Assembly: GCA_019671135.1 (NCBI GenBank)
Contig: JAHRHY010000003.1
Coordinates: 372,001 to 436,000, forward strand
Direction of reading: 5' to 3'
Source of the DNA: Linnemannia hyalina
Taxonomy: Eukaryota; Mortierellomycota; Mortierellomycetes; Mortierellales; Mortierellaceae
Length of the DNA stretch: 64,000 bases
The notes under the pieces were generated by a model, which was given only the letters and a program-made list of their open reading frames with translations, was not told the DNA's origin and did no database searches. A program made the translations under genes and the position numbers. Shown here in pieces: positions 1-11,113 of the stretch; the first letter of the stretch is position 1; each line of letters opens with the position of its first letter.

Positions 1-1264
1 CTATTGTTGGAAGAGAAGGAAAAAGAGATAAGCAATTTTAGTACACATGATGAGCGTTTTTTTTTTTTTTAATTTTTCTGGGTCTTGACAATGGAGACGT
101 CTAAAGCGTGGGAGAAGAGAGTAACAGGAAAGGGCTTCTGGCCCTGTTTCTGCTTCGTGCACTCTAATTCCAAATCACCCCCAAAACCTTCTCTCTCCGA
201 CATGGATGGGGTACATGAAGGTAAACTACTGTAGTCGGTGTAGGGAAAGAGACGTGGAGCCATCGAGGGCTCTATTCTATCGGGAAATAGAGAGCCAACA
301 ATTATACATTTTTTTTGTATATGACAACCCCAACAAGAACGTAGATTGCTTGATTGGGGTCAACAGGGAAGGAAGATGTAGATGTAAACGTCCATGTCAA
401 GAGACGGACAAAGACACGAGCGACAAACAGGGTAGTGTGTGCCTTCATTTCATTGAACGTCCACATTGCTCTTGTTTTGTTTTCCTCAAACGTGCGTGGT
501 TGTGTGATTACGATCTAGCCCCTTGGAGTCCCCCTTCCTTCCATAGCACTCGAACACAAATAAGCGACCCCGGCGTACACATAGACATCACAGAGCCTTT
601 GATCTTTTTCTCTTCTTTGATTTCTTGTTAGTCGGGTCTTGTCGTTTGTTTTGATGTTGTTATTGTTTTGGTGTGCGGTATCGTGTTTTCGTTGGTAAGC
701 AATGGGGCATGAAAATACAAGGCAGGGCCGGCAGATGTAAACAACATCCACAACACCACCTTCTCAGTCTTCGGTTTTCAGGGTTGATTTGGTCGTGATT
801 TGTTGTTTGTTGTTGTGGGTGAGTGAAGGATGAGAAAGATTAGTGAGCACCAATACAACCACCATGGTGTTACTTGGGTTGCTGCATCCAGTGTATGTCA
901 CCATCCTCAAGAATTAAAAAACCCCACCATCTCAATAAAAACAACAACCGCACATGCTAGCGCCCGTTATTGCCACCTTAAGCTGCATTGGAGGCCGGAG
1001 GAGTGACAAAGTGTTGGTGTTGATTGAAGGCAGTGTGTCGGCTACATTGAAGGGAGTGGCACTTCTGGTATTTGGTCGGTTCGACTTCTGTATTCCCCAG
1101 TTTCCCCCTCCTGCTCAGAACAACGCGGATCAAACGTTGGAGAAAGTGCACACCCGTAGGAGAGTGAGAGAAAAAAAAAACGACAGACAGGCGAAGTGAA
1201 ACCAAAAAAAAACAGAGGGGAGCCGAGGTCTGAAGGTGTAGATAATAAATGTTCCTGCGCCAAC
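1..1264. other. Intergenic stretch, no gene recognised
   Basis: Short open frames here lack any family motif, plausible splice sites or coding-like third-position bias. A plus-strand frame at 206-631 is Cys-rich but resembles nothing I know. An AT-rich stretch with poly-T occurs near 58-70. Confidence 0.5.
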
Positions 1265-1465
1265 TTAAGGCCACAGTGGAGAGAGAAGGTTTTGATTGTT
1301 TTGCATCTCTTGTTTGGATTGTCGAGAGATTGGAGGAGGAGAGCGGGTGAGTTTTAGGGGGAGTGAATATAACTGCTTGTTACCTGAACCGACGGCTTCG
1401 GCTGTTGACAGCAGGCCGATGGCCAAGGTCGCTAGAGCGGAGACCTTTGTAAAGAATCGTGTCAT
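1265..1465 (-). CDS. Possible secreted peptide or first exon of a secreted protein
   Basis: From ATG at 1465 the frame starts MTRFFTKVSALATLAIGLL and continues STAEAVGS. This is a textbook fungal signal peptide: short basic N-region, about 15 hydrophobic residues and an A-x-A-type cleavage site near residue 23-25. The frame runs to 66 residues and ends at 1265. A good splice donor (CAG|GTAACA, exon end 1384) lies just after the signal, so this may be only a first exon, but I found no convincing second exon down to position 1. Upstream on the minus strand (about 1840-1470) is a CT-rich leader like those preceding real genes elsewhere in the window, which supports transcription. The mature protein cannot be named; a protease or other secreted hydrolase is only a guess. 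It could also be a relic exon. Confidence 0.35.
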   Translation of the reverse strand: MTRFFTKVSALATLAIGLLSTAEAVGSGNKQLYSLPLKLTRSPPPISRQSKQEMQNNQNLLSPLWP

Positions 1466-1539
1466 TGTTTTAGTGAGAGGGAAGAGAGAAGGTATATATG
1501 TGTAGGCGGGAGAAGGATGGTAAAAGCAAGTGAGAAGGG

Positions 1540-1840
1540 AGGAAGGAGAGTCGAGTGAGAGGGAGAGAAAAAAATACAAAGAGGAAAAAGAGTGGGTTTC
1601 GTGAAAGAGAGTGTGGAGGGAATGGACACCGCTGTTCCGGTGGGGAAGGGAAGGGAATGAGATGGAGAAGAGGGAAGGGGCGATGGAGGGTGAGAGATTC
1701 AACAGGGGAGGAAAGAAGAATAAAGAAAAAGAAGAAGAACAAGAAGAAGAAGAAGAAGAAGAACAAGAGAAGAAAAGAAAGATGGAAGGGCAAGGAGAAA
1801 CGAATGATAATAAGGGGTGCACTGTGGCCATGGACTTTCA
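1540..1840 (-). repeat. Purine-rich tract with (GAA)n; minus-strand polypyrimidine leader
   Basis: The plus strand is almost all A and G over about 300 bp, with an interrupted GAA/CAA triplet run at about 1729-1775. Read on the minus strand it is a CT-rich leader ending at the signal-peptide ATG at 1465. The lysine/glutamate-rich frames found here are low-complexity artefacts. Confidence 0.55.
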
Positions 1841-1841
1841 T

Positions 1842-4354
1842 CCAATGAATGAGGACAGGGGGACAGGGGAGTCCAATCGAAGGCTACAGGGCTAGGTGAC
1901 TCTGTGCACTCTGTTTGTGCACAAGCTTTGTCTTGTTCTCTTGTCGACAGGCACACCATGCTCTTCTGCATCCTGCGCCCTCGTTCTCTCTCATTTTATC
2001 TGTCGAAGATATCCGCATTTACACTACCCGCCTGCAGCTTTGCAGCAGTTGCAATGGCAATGAACACACCACGCTTGACTCTGACAATCACCTACTCGAC
2101 CCATTCCTTGTTCTATTTTTTGCCTGTCGCTACACTCTCATACTACGTCCAATACCACCCCTAAGTACCATAATAACTGCTTCGTCGTTGTCTTCCAAAG
2201 TAAAATGAAGCCGACTCGATTCCCCCTTTACTTTATCCAAGCAAGGGCTAGAGCCAACCTCGAGGCAAAATAGGGCTCCCGTTATTTTTCAGCGCCCCGT
2301 AGCCAATCGAATAAAGTGAACAGGTTCACCTACAAAACGTTATTATTTCTCTTCACCCACACCCCACATCCACATCCCACTCATCATTCTCTGCTCATTT
2401 TTTTTTGTTGCCTGTCGACTTGTCAATTCCATGGAAATATGGGGGGGTGCGCACATGCGTATGGGTAGACATAATTGAACCTTCCTCTCCTCGGGGGTAA
2501 AGCGGGTAAAGCACAAACACACAACACACGAGGCAAAGAGAGATGAGAGCATGCGAAGGATTGAACGCAAGGGCTTCAGTTACCTGCCGACCTGCCCCTC
2601 CTCTCCATTTGTTGTTGTCAGTTCTTTTTGAACTTGAGAGCCGCTTATTATTTTCTACAACGCCCGACCAACCGACAATGACGAATGGCGAGAACATGGC
2701 CCACTAATGAAAAACACATCAACATCCATGCTGTCCGCTTTGCTAGCTTTACAAACCAACAAACCAATTATTATTAATCCCGAAGCACTGGACTCAGAGG
2801 AATGAACCTACTATTCCCTCTGCCCCTGGCCTTTTTTTTCGCAGCTCAACAATGACCAAAACTCTATCCGAAAGGGTTCGTTATTTCGTGTCGGTAGAAA
2901 TAGGTCATTTGGTGTTGTGTCCCTGACTGTTCTCGCTCAGCGAATAGTAATAAGAGATCGGGTTGGCGACGAGAGTGGGTTGGGTGGTGACCTCTTTGGT
3001 ACCCTGACCGAGTCATCTTCGTTATTCGTCTTTGTCCAATTGGAGTGGAGGTGCCAGTATTTTGTTGTTGGAAATGCCCCGATCAAACGGATTTGACTTT
3101 ATGTTCGACGAACAACCAGTACCGGATGTTCCTTCAACTGGGTCCAACGTAAACAGGAGAAACCCAACCAAGAACAACAATCCACCACATAAGCTGCGAT
3201 AACAGAATATGAAAACAAACAAAACAAGAGAGTTAAGATAAACACAAAGGTATCATCCAAAGAGTACCAGGACCGAGTGTTCCACAACTCAAGGACGAAC
3301 AACTGCGTGAAGGCACTTACAACATACCATCCAAACAACCCGGCCTCAATCTCTGTCTATTTTTTTTCTTGCTCTCGCTTAACGTTGAAAGGCCTCGACC
3401 AAGCCCTTCATGTTGTTTCTTTTCCGTTTGTAGTCACCTCAGCCAGCCAACAAGTCCGTTCATGGTCGCAGAAAAACACAAAAACAAAAAAGCACAAAAC
3501 ACAGAAAAAAGCTCTTTATTTTCTACCACTGCCTGTTCCCTCGTTCCTTTGTTCTTTCCTGTTTCCGTTCCCATCACCCACATTCTGAGAGCCGCCGCCC
3601 ATACCTTCCTCTACCGTCCATGGAGAGACTAGACAAAGACAAGGCAAGACCATGAGCGAGGTATATACGCTGCTCTTTTCCTCTCCTCTCTGCATTCATC
3701 GAAACCAATGGCTGCGCGGAGAAGAAAAAAAGGACCGATTGACGATAATTTAAATTATTGTGAAGGGTCAGGGCGTCTTGTCAATTTCGATCTTTTCTTC
3801 CACTCTCTTATCCTGTCACCCACAAACATGCAGCCATACAAGCGTAAACATGTGGGAGAGGAGGAGGAGCAGATTGGACTGGGGTGTGTCCGATCATGTT
3901 CAACCGAACTTAATTATCGCCAACACATACTTATAACCCTTCCTCGTCAATGGATTATTCTCATTATTCGCCTTTTAGATGCCCATGCTTTCTGCCCAAC
4001 AACAAACAAGCAGCAACAACAATAGCAAAAGTAAAATGGCGAATGCTCGGTAGAGGTCAAAGGTTATTATAATTGTTGTATCGTATCAATCAACGTTAAG
4101 GTTTTGTTCAAGGAAAAAAAAAAAGCCGACCCAAATGTTCCTTCTCCACATTCTTTCCAGTGCTCTTTCCCACCACTCACCTGCCATCATTCAAACTTTC
4201 GAAGATGCGAGACTCGGTCACCTGGATGCATATATTAAATCTCCGAAAATAAGGCGCGTGGGCGCCACAAAGGCACTCATCCGCCTTCACCACGATGTCA
4301 GGTACAGAATAACAATGCCTTTTTATGTTCATTACACTAATACAGAGAAGAGGC
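1842..4354. other. Intergenic stretch, no gene recognised
   Basis: About 2.5 kb of AT-rich sequence with homopolymer runs and only short frames without motifs. It holds the 3' flank of the FYR-domain gene and the presumed promoter of the minus-strand signal-peptide frame. No RNA gene was recognised. Confidence 0.5.
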
Positions 4355-6782
4355 TCAAGGCGCTATGCTAGTGGCGTTCTCGGTGATGTCAGCCTTGACA
4401 GCGTCTTCGCTCTCACTGGCCTCCTCAGCGGTGGTGATCACAATGGGGGGGTTGGTCGCAGTCGAAGCTGAGGGAGCCACGGCAGAATCGTCGTCATCCT
4501 CGTCCTCGTCGTCATCGTCAATATCAACGTCTTCATCAGCCGTATCCTTTTCCGACAAGGTCTCATCACCATCCAACACATCAACCTCTTCCTGCTCGTC
4601 ATCATCTCCGTCTTCTTCCTCGTCACCTTCCTCCTCCTCCTCAGCCTCGGCATCAGCTTCGGCATCAGCTTCAGCCTCCTCAGGCTCATGACGTTCTTGC
4701 ATCTCATCATCACTCGCTGCTCGAGACTTGTCGGCATTGTTTGCTTCAGTTCCTGCCTGAAGAACCTTGGGTGACGCCGCACGCTTGGCCTTCTTTTTCT
4801 TTGGTGTTCCCAACGAGGTATACTCATCTTCTTCCTCTTCCTCCTCATCCTCCTCGTTGTCACCCTGCTCACCCTCACCTCCCTCACCTCCCTTGCCACC
4901 CTTGGACGATCCCATGTTGGAACTCTTGCGCTTCTCGGGGGTGGTGCTGGGTGGCTTGACAGAGGGTTCCTCGAAACGCTGCATGACATACGATTTGCAC
5001 TCGTCAGCGTGTGGCAGGTCCTGGATCATCTTGGCAATCGTCGCGTTGGAGAATCCAAAGTAGTCCGGTCCCGAAGCAGAGTTCGAATGGTCTCGTTTCC
5101 TAATAGCGTTGGCAGTCTTGACAACATGTGTCCATGCTCCCGTCGCTGTTCCGGCAATGATGGGCTTGCTAGGCTGGTCCTCTGCATCGATTTGGAACTA
5201 TCACACAACAGTCAGGTGATGGGTGTTAGGTTTTTGTGAAGCATTGATCAACGCCACCAATTTGATCAATAGCACTCAGTTTCACATTGTTTACCTTTGG
5301 AGCTTCGCCATCGTCAATAACACTGCAGGTGTACACAGTCTGCTCGTTCGGGTTGACCATACTGTTGTAGGACCGGGACATGGTGTATCCGACAGGCCAG
5401 ATGTAGCGCTCGTTGTGGAACGCCTCGCGGTCAGAGACCACATGGCCAATCTTCATAATGGTGATAATACCAATCGTCACCGGGAACTTGATGCTGCCAT
5501 CCTCATTTTTCTCCAGCACCTGAACCTTGCGGATTTTGTTCGAGTTGGGCTTCAGCTTGCTAGAGTTATGGATCCGTTTAGGCTTTTGGGTCGCGGACCC
5601 AACATTGGTGATCGTCGAAGGTGTCGATGCTGGTCCTGGCTCTTTGTGATCCTTGCGGCCTGTGACAGCAGGGGACCGACGTCCTCCTACCTTGCCAGCC
5701 GTCTTTTTAGGATGGTGAGCGACTGGTGAGGAAGAGTTGGTCTCTTTGGCGGCTGGCACTCGAAGGTGCTTGTTGTTGGAGGTAGTCGGCGCAGGAGCTT
5801 TTGTAGGGGTGGCTCGGCGAGATCGGAAATGACTGTGCAATGAAGAGTCGGACAGGTCGCTGTCACTGCTCATGGACGAAAGAGTATCGGGACTCGAGTC
5901 TGATTCCCGTTCATAAGTACAAATCTTGTCCAGTAGAATGCTATCGACGAGGGATTGCAAAGTAAAATGAGGTTGATAAGCGTCTTTGTCTTGTGACAAG
6001 GTATGTCTGCATAACTTGTTTCTTAACACTCAGCATGGAACTCAGAACAGTCGCTTACTTTTTCTCCCTGCGCAAGTTCCTTGCTCTCCGGTTCGATCGA
6101 TCCAGCTCAATGCCCAGTCGCTCATTTTCCTATGGATGTTAAGAATGACGAGAGGTAACGAATGTCAGAATGGAGAGTTCCTTCTAGGGCGCTCGTGATA
6201 TGGAAAGGAATGCTGAGAAATGCTCCATACCTCTAAAACTTCCTTGAGTTTCCGCTTCAAGCGCCTGTACTTTTCATCCGAAGGGTGGTGCTGCGCTTGA
6301 TGTTCCATCTCGTGCTCATCCTCCTCGACTGGATGGTGCCCATTGGCCTTGGATGACTTTTGTCCACGCTTTGATTCCCGCTCGGCATGTTTCCTAGGCT
6401 TCTTTTCGGCGGTTTTCTCTACAGGATACTGCCCAGCAGTGTATATTCCGTTGGTCAAAGATGTGGCGTGGTTGCTTGTGTCGGCGTCAGTTCCATCGTC
6501 CGTGTCCATCTTGAGTGTGTCATGACTATCGCCTTCGGTCTTTAGTGGCTCCTTCTTGTCCTCTGCAGCCGACAATGAAGCATCCTCCTCAGTCTGAAGC
6601 GAGTCCTTGGTTGCCATGTTGTCATCCTTATCTATCTCGTCCTGCTGCTGCTGCTGCTTCTGCTGCTGCTCCTCCTCCGGTCGCATTGTAGTGTCCTTGT
6701 CCTTGATAGAAGTCGACTCTGAGGTACGTTCCAAGACAGGTGAAGTAGGTGCCATCTCAATATCGCTGTTGGAAGGGACCAT
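4355..6782 (-). CDS. FYRN/FYRC-domain nuclear protein (TBRG1-like)
   Basis: Four exons: 6782-6231, 6129-6059, 6006-5295 and 5197-4355, giving 725 aa. A TAA lies in frame three codons before the ATG, which fixes the start. The N-terminal third is Gln/Glu/Lys-rich, then a basic coiled coil (KYRRLKRKLKEVLEENERL, continuing through exon 2) covers about residues 170-210. A Ser/Pro linker leads to an FYRN domain at about 385-445 (GHVVSDREAFHNERYIWPVG) and an FYRC domain at about 447-535 (motifs TGAWTHVV, SGPDYFGF and VMQRF). The C-terminal ~150 residues are strongly acidic with KKKKAKR and Ser patches. FYR domains occur together in chromatin proteins such as MLL, KDM5-like proteins and TBRG1, where they form one fold. 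The coiled coil plus FYR order without SET or JmjC is TBRG1-like. A role in chromatin or transcription is inferred. The second intron is only 52 bp. Confidence 0.9.
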
Positions 6783-8323
6783 GGCTTTTTAGAACTATGA
6801 AGATAAAACAGAAGGGGTAGCAAACAATATGGTTAATTCGCTTTGCTGAGGTGGACTTGCATATCGCCAGTGGAGAATCGTGTTATGCCTGCAGAAACAG
6901 AGAGAGAGCTGATCAGGTAGCTTCATTGCTGGTGCTGTTTCGAACGGCCTGACTGTATGTGTATAGCCTTCATTACCTTTGGGTATTTCTTTTATCGGAT
7001 CTTGCTGATCGGAGATCGAGGTTCAAGGAGTATAGAGGGAAAAAGATGACACGCACGAAGGGGAATGAGCCGACGTGTCGATGGAGAAGTGGGGTTGATT
7101 CCTTGTTTGTGCGGAGAGTGGTTGATGTGGCGAAGGTGAGGATTCGTTGATGTCGAGTGTGCACTTGAAGGAGAGGAGTTGTGGTTGAAGGGTGAGGGGT
7201 GGGTGGATCTCAGAAAGAGAATGAGGGAAGGAAGAAGTGGAAAAAAGGGTCTGCGGAAAAAGAAGAGGAAGAGTTGAAATCTCTTTTCTCTGCCTCTTCT
7301 CTCTGTGAGTGGTTGTTTACATTTCGGTGTGAGGGGTGAGCGGAACGATCAACCGGCTGAGATTCACGAGAGACGAGAGAGGGAGGGGAGTGAGCGAGGG
7401 AGAAGGGGAGGGAAAAAAATAAAATAAACATAAAAGCAACAAAAAGGGAAGGAGTTTTTCTTCTCTTTGACTGGTCAATGAAACTTGTCCAACATCCACC
7501 GCCAACAGTTAGCAAGTCGGTCGAATGAGTGGTGAGGAAGTAGGGGTTGGTTAAACATGTTTATTGAGAGTAAAGTGCTGTTGTAATGTCAAGAGGCAGA
7601 GGTTCAGTGTGGCGAATGGGAGGAAGCACACATATAGAAGAGGTACAAGAGGGAATGGAAGGAGGGAGGAGTAGAGTCGAGAAGGAAGAGAGTGTCAAAG
7701 GAAAAAACTAGTTGCCAGGGGGAGGAAGGGAAGAGAGACAAGGGAGGGGAGAGGAAAATCAAGCGCTGTTGTGAGCCACGGGGAGACAAGCAGACATTGA
7801 TATGCTGACTGTTGAAAAGGAACAGGGGAACGATAGCTAGCACTGGCAACGGGTATTAATGGTTCTACAAAAGAAGGTTATCACTGGGAAGAAACCAGGA
7901 AGAGCACCTTGGTTCGGGAAGGACACTGCGCCAACAAGGACAAGGTAGCTTGTCTTTACTGTAGCTGCTCTTCTCTTCACAGCTGTCGACGCGTCCTTTT
8001 GTCTTCTGGATCTATCAAGGGACGATTAAGGGCTGTATCAGTGCCTGATCGCATCAGTCCTCTTGGATTTAGGGGTGTGTATGAATGGATCGTTCATTAT
8101 TATTCCCTTCGCCACTACAGACGAGACCGCACTTCTTTGTTCACACACATCCTTCTCATCTTTTTGTCTTTCTTTTTCCTTTTTTCTCGCGCATTCACTC
8201 CTTCAACAACAAAAAAGCCCACACAACTACTTCCTCTCCACTTTTCATCGATAACTCATTAATAACCCACTCCAAGTCTCACTTTCCTCGCTCGCCACAC
8301 ATTACCTTACACATAACTACATC
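6783..8323. promoter_or_regulatory. Divergent intergenic region between the FYR gene and MOB2
   Basis: The two genes are transcribed away from each other across 1.54 kb. The part at 7190-7740 is purine-rich on the plus strand, hence a CT-rich leader for the minus-strand FYR gene. The part at about 7960-8320 is pyrimidine-rich on the plus strand and precedes the MOB2 ATG. No clear TATA box or named factor site was seen. Confidence 0.5.
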
Positions 8324-10093
8324 ATGAGCGGCTTCTTCAACATCAGGTGAGTCTTGCAAAGAGACGCTCACATGGCGAAACCCCGGACTGTTAGCAGGGA
8401 GAGTTTCCTTTCTTCCTCGTTTACCTTTGTCGTCGACTTTATAGTTATTTGTTCTGCTGGTTGTTGTTACAGGCAACGAAAAAGAAGAACGAACACTCAC
8501 TCCTCCCCCTTTTTTCTTCCATGAATAGTGGTAAATTCGGAGGCAAGACCAAACCAAAGAGGTCATCATCAGCAGTGCGTCCACTGTTCCTCTGCCCACC
8601 CTACTGCAACAACTCAATCGTCAAGGGCAACTTCAAGACGATTGTCCAGCTTCCAAAATACGTCGACGGGAACGAATGGCTTGCCGTCAATGGTAAGTTT
8701 GGGTGTATTGTTCTTTTTAAAGAACTGGGTGATATGCATCAATTGAGAAACAAAATGGAGGGCGACTGACTGGAACAACAAACAACAAAAGAAGTAATAA
8801 AAGAGGGGAAAGAAGAGAGAGTGGTTAGTGTAGTTGCTGCACCTTGACTCTCCACAAGCAAGTAATTGGATGGAAGGAAGGCGATTCCCTTCTCGGGATT
8901 TTTTTTTCTTTTATTTCATTCTTCTGTCGGCTGTGAGAAGAGCCTTTTGCTTTCTTTTCTCCCACACATTCATAAATACACAAACATCCACACTCTAAAC
9001 AGATACGCGCATCTCGTACGATGTACGATGGATCATGCGGTTCATTTGCGACACAACAGCAACAACAAAAGTAATCCCAAAGTGGTGCACCACAACGAAT
9101 CGATCCCGACCTTGATCTGACCTTATTGGCTCACTAAACAATCTTCAATCGGTTGTCTGTCGCTTCTTTCTGTTATGCAACATCCTTCTTCCCTCTCTCC
9201 CCGTCTACCCCATTGCAGAATGTTATTTTTTCTTCCCATTCCCCAGAATGACCTAGGCCTTCTATGTATCTTTGAACTGACTTTATTCGTCCTTTTTCTT
9301 GCCTGACTCTAATTCTCTAGTGTTTGACTTTTACAACTATATCAACATGTTCTATGGATCGATATCCGATTTTTGCACACTCAGGGATTGCCCAATCATG
9401 TCAGCAGGACAAGGGTATGTGTATGAAAGCTGGTGGACATACTATTCCCTTGCGTGCGCTTGACCAGGTCTTCGCTCTACAGGAGGATTGCACCATTCGT
9501 ATTCGATCTGAACTAGTTGTCGCATTTTATTTCCTTCTTTCCATGTGTTCTGACAATGTTTCTATTTTCTTTTTCTTTGATCAATTTTTAGGTTCGAGTA
9601 TTTGTGGATGGACGGACAAAAGAAAACGAGCAGGGTACCGGCACCTCAGTACATTGACTTTGTGATGAGTTGGATTCAAACCCTTGTCAACGACGAAAGC
9701 ACCTTCCCCACCAAGGACGGTACGCTTTCTCTCTCTTTCTTATACCGTACATCACTTCCCACATTGACCGAGGACAAGGACTTTGAGACTGACATACATA
9801 TTCTTCACTTTCTGTTCTCTCTTTTATTATTCATCGGAATACTAGGTCGCGAGTTTCCATTGACGTTCCAGCAGACGGTACGAGGCATTTTCAAGCAACT
9901 GATCCGGGTGTTTGCACACATTTACCACTCACACTACGACAAGGTGCTTTCACTATGCCAGGAGGGCCACTTCAACTCGCTCTTCGCACATTTTGTCAGC
10001 TTTGGTCGGGAATTCGATCTCTTGGACAAGAAGGATATCGTGCCATTGCAGGACTTGATCGACATCATGGATGGCAATGGCATCCTCTGTTGA
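8324..10093 (+). CDS. MOB2: MOB2, activator subunit of NDR/LATS-type kinase
   Basis: Five exons: 8324-8346, 8529-8692, 9321-9414, 9592-9719 and 9846-10093, giving 218 aa. MOB proteins bind and activate NDR kinases. Fungal Mob2 partners Cbk1/Orb6/COT-1 in the RAM (MOR) network controlling polarised growth and cell separation. The match covers the whole fold: LVKGNFK-like segment (IVKGNFKTIVQLPKYVD), NEWLAVNVFDFYNYINMFYG, zinc-site residues in DFCTLRDCPIMSAG, then VPAPQYIDFVMSWIQ and the zinc-binding HIYHSHYDKV, ending LFAHFVSFGREFDLLDKKD. The wording VKGNFKTIV and RVPAPQYIDFV is Mob2- rather than Mob1-like. The N-terminal extension is short. The first exon is only 23 nt, and the second intron (8693-9320) is long for the window at 628 bp. 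Confidence 0.95.
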
Positions 10094-11113
10094 GAAGCTA
10101 CCGGTATTGACGGAAGAGTGAATGCCATGTGCAAGCAAACAACACTTAGAAAGGAGTGAAAGGCAGGCGGTACCGAAATAAAGACATGGAGAAAAAGTCT
10201 CATTGTACATTTTGATATCAATCGACGTCCACAGTATTGTCTATGTGTGATTTTCCCGCCCTATTCTTCGAAGTGAACGTGAGTGAGATTCCCCCTGAGA
10301 CCTTTGTTCCTGAGAATCAAACCACCATCACTGACCCCAACATGACTGGTCACTTATAACATTGATAACGGCCGAAAAAGTGCTGATACCCGTGAACAAC
10401 GTCTCAGACCAAGATTGCCCCCATGAACAGCTTACTATTCGAACAAAGATGAAAATAGCCTCCGGTCCCGGCCAACAACATATCAAAACATTTAGCGATC
10501 CCGAAATTTAACGAACAAGATGGACATGTGTATTAGCTATACTATCTGATAAAGACTGATGCTGAATGCTACGATGCCCAATGTCGGGTGGGGGTGAATA
10601 TTTCTGTTATTATTCTGTCAACACAGTCCCTTGCTTGTAGTTGCAAGAAAGATCGAAAGAAAGAAGTGAAAAAGAAGTGTAACCTCTTCTCATATCATCT
10701 CCGGTCCTCCTCACAAGGTCCAAACAAAGATTTTTACCTCCTCGCAAACCCTTCTTCATATTCAAGGTAAGGGCTCGCTTTGCGTCTTTTGGTAGTTTGG
10801 GAGTTTTTGTAAGAAGCTCATGGCTAAGGAAAGGCGGGGGTGTAGTTGGCGAGTTGATTTTGTTGGTTTTTTTTGTTGTTTTTTTGTGCTTTTTGTTTGG
10901 TTTTGAAATGTTTTTGTGTGCTTTTTGAATTTTTTTTTTGTTGGATGCCGGTTTGTCGAAAGGTGATGGTGAAAGAGGGGAATGTCGGATAGGTAGGAGG
11001 AAGTGGCGGCGAAAGTGGGGGAATAGTGTATTTGCCTTTGAGTTCATAACATAGTTTTTTTTGTCGCTTTTTTTTTGGGTGTCCGTGTGTAAGATGCAAG
11101 AAGGTATAGGGGT
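10094..11113. other. Convergent 3' intergenic region of MOB2 and arginase
   Basis: About 1 kb between two converging genes. The segment at 10780-11100 is unusually G/T-rich on the plus strand (TTTGTTTTTT-type runs) and borders the arginase stop. No gene was recognised. Confidence 0.5.
10177..10182 (+). terminator. Candidate polyadenylation signal of MOB2
   Basis: AATAAA lies 84 bp after the MOB2 stop codon. Fungal poly(A) signals are loose, so this is a position guess. Confidence 0.4.

Noticed and set aside
206..631. 141-codon Cys-rich plus-strand frame
   Set aside because: The cysteines form no recognisable zinc or disulfide pattern, there is no signal peptide, and the frame overlaps AT-rich noncoding-like DNA.
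1555..1895. Lys/Glu-rich frames
   Set aside because: They are translations of a purine-rich repeat tract, not coding sequence.
4365..4691. Poly-Ser plus-strand frame
   Set aside because: It is the antisense shadow of the acidic C terminus of the FYR-domain gene.
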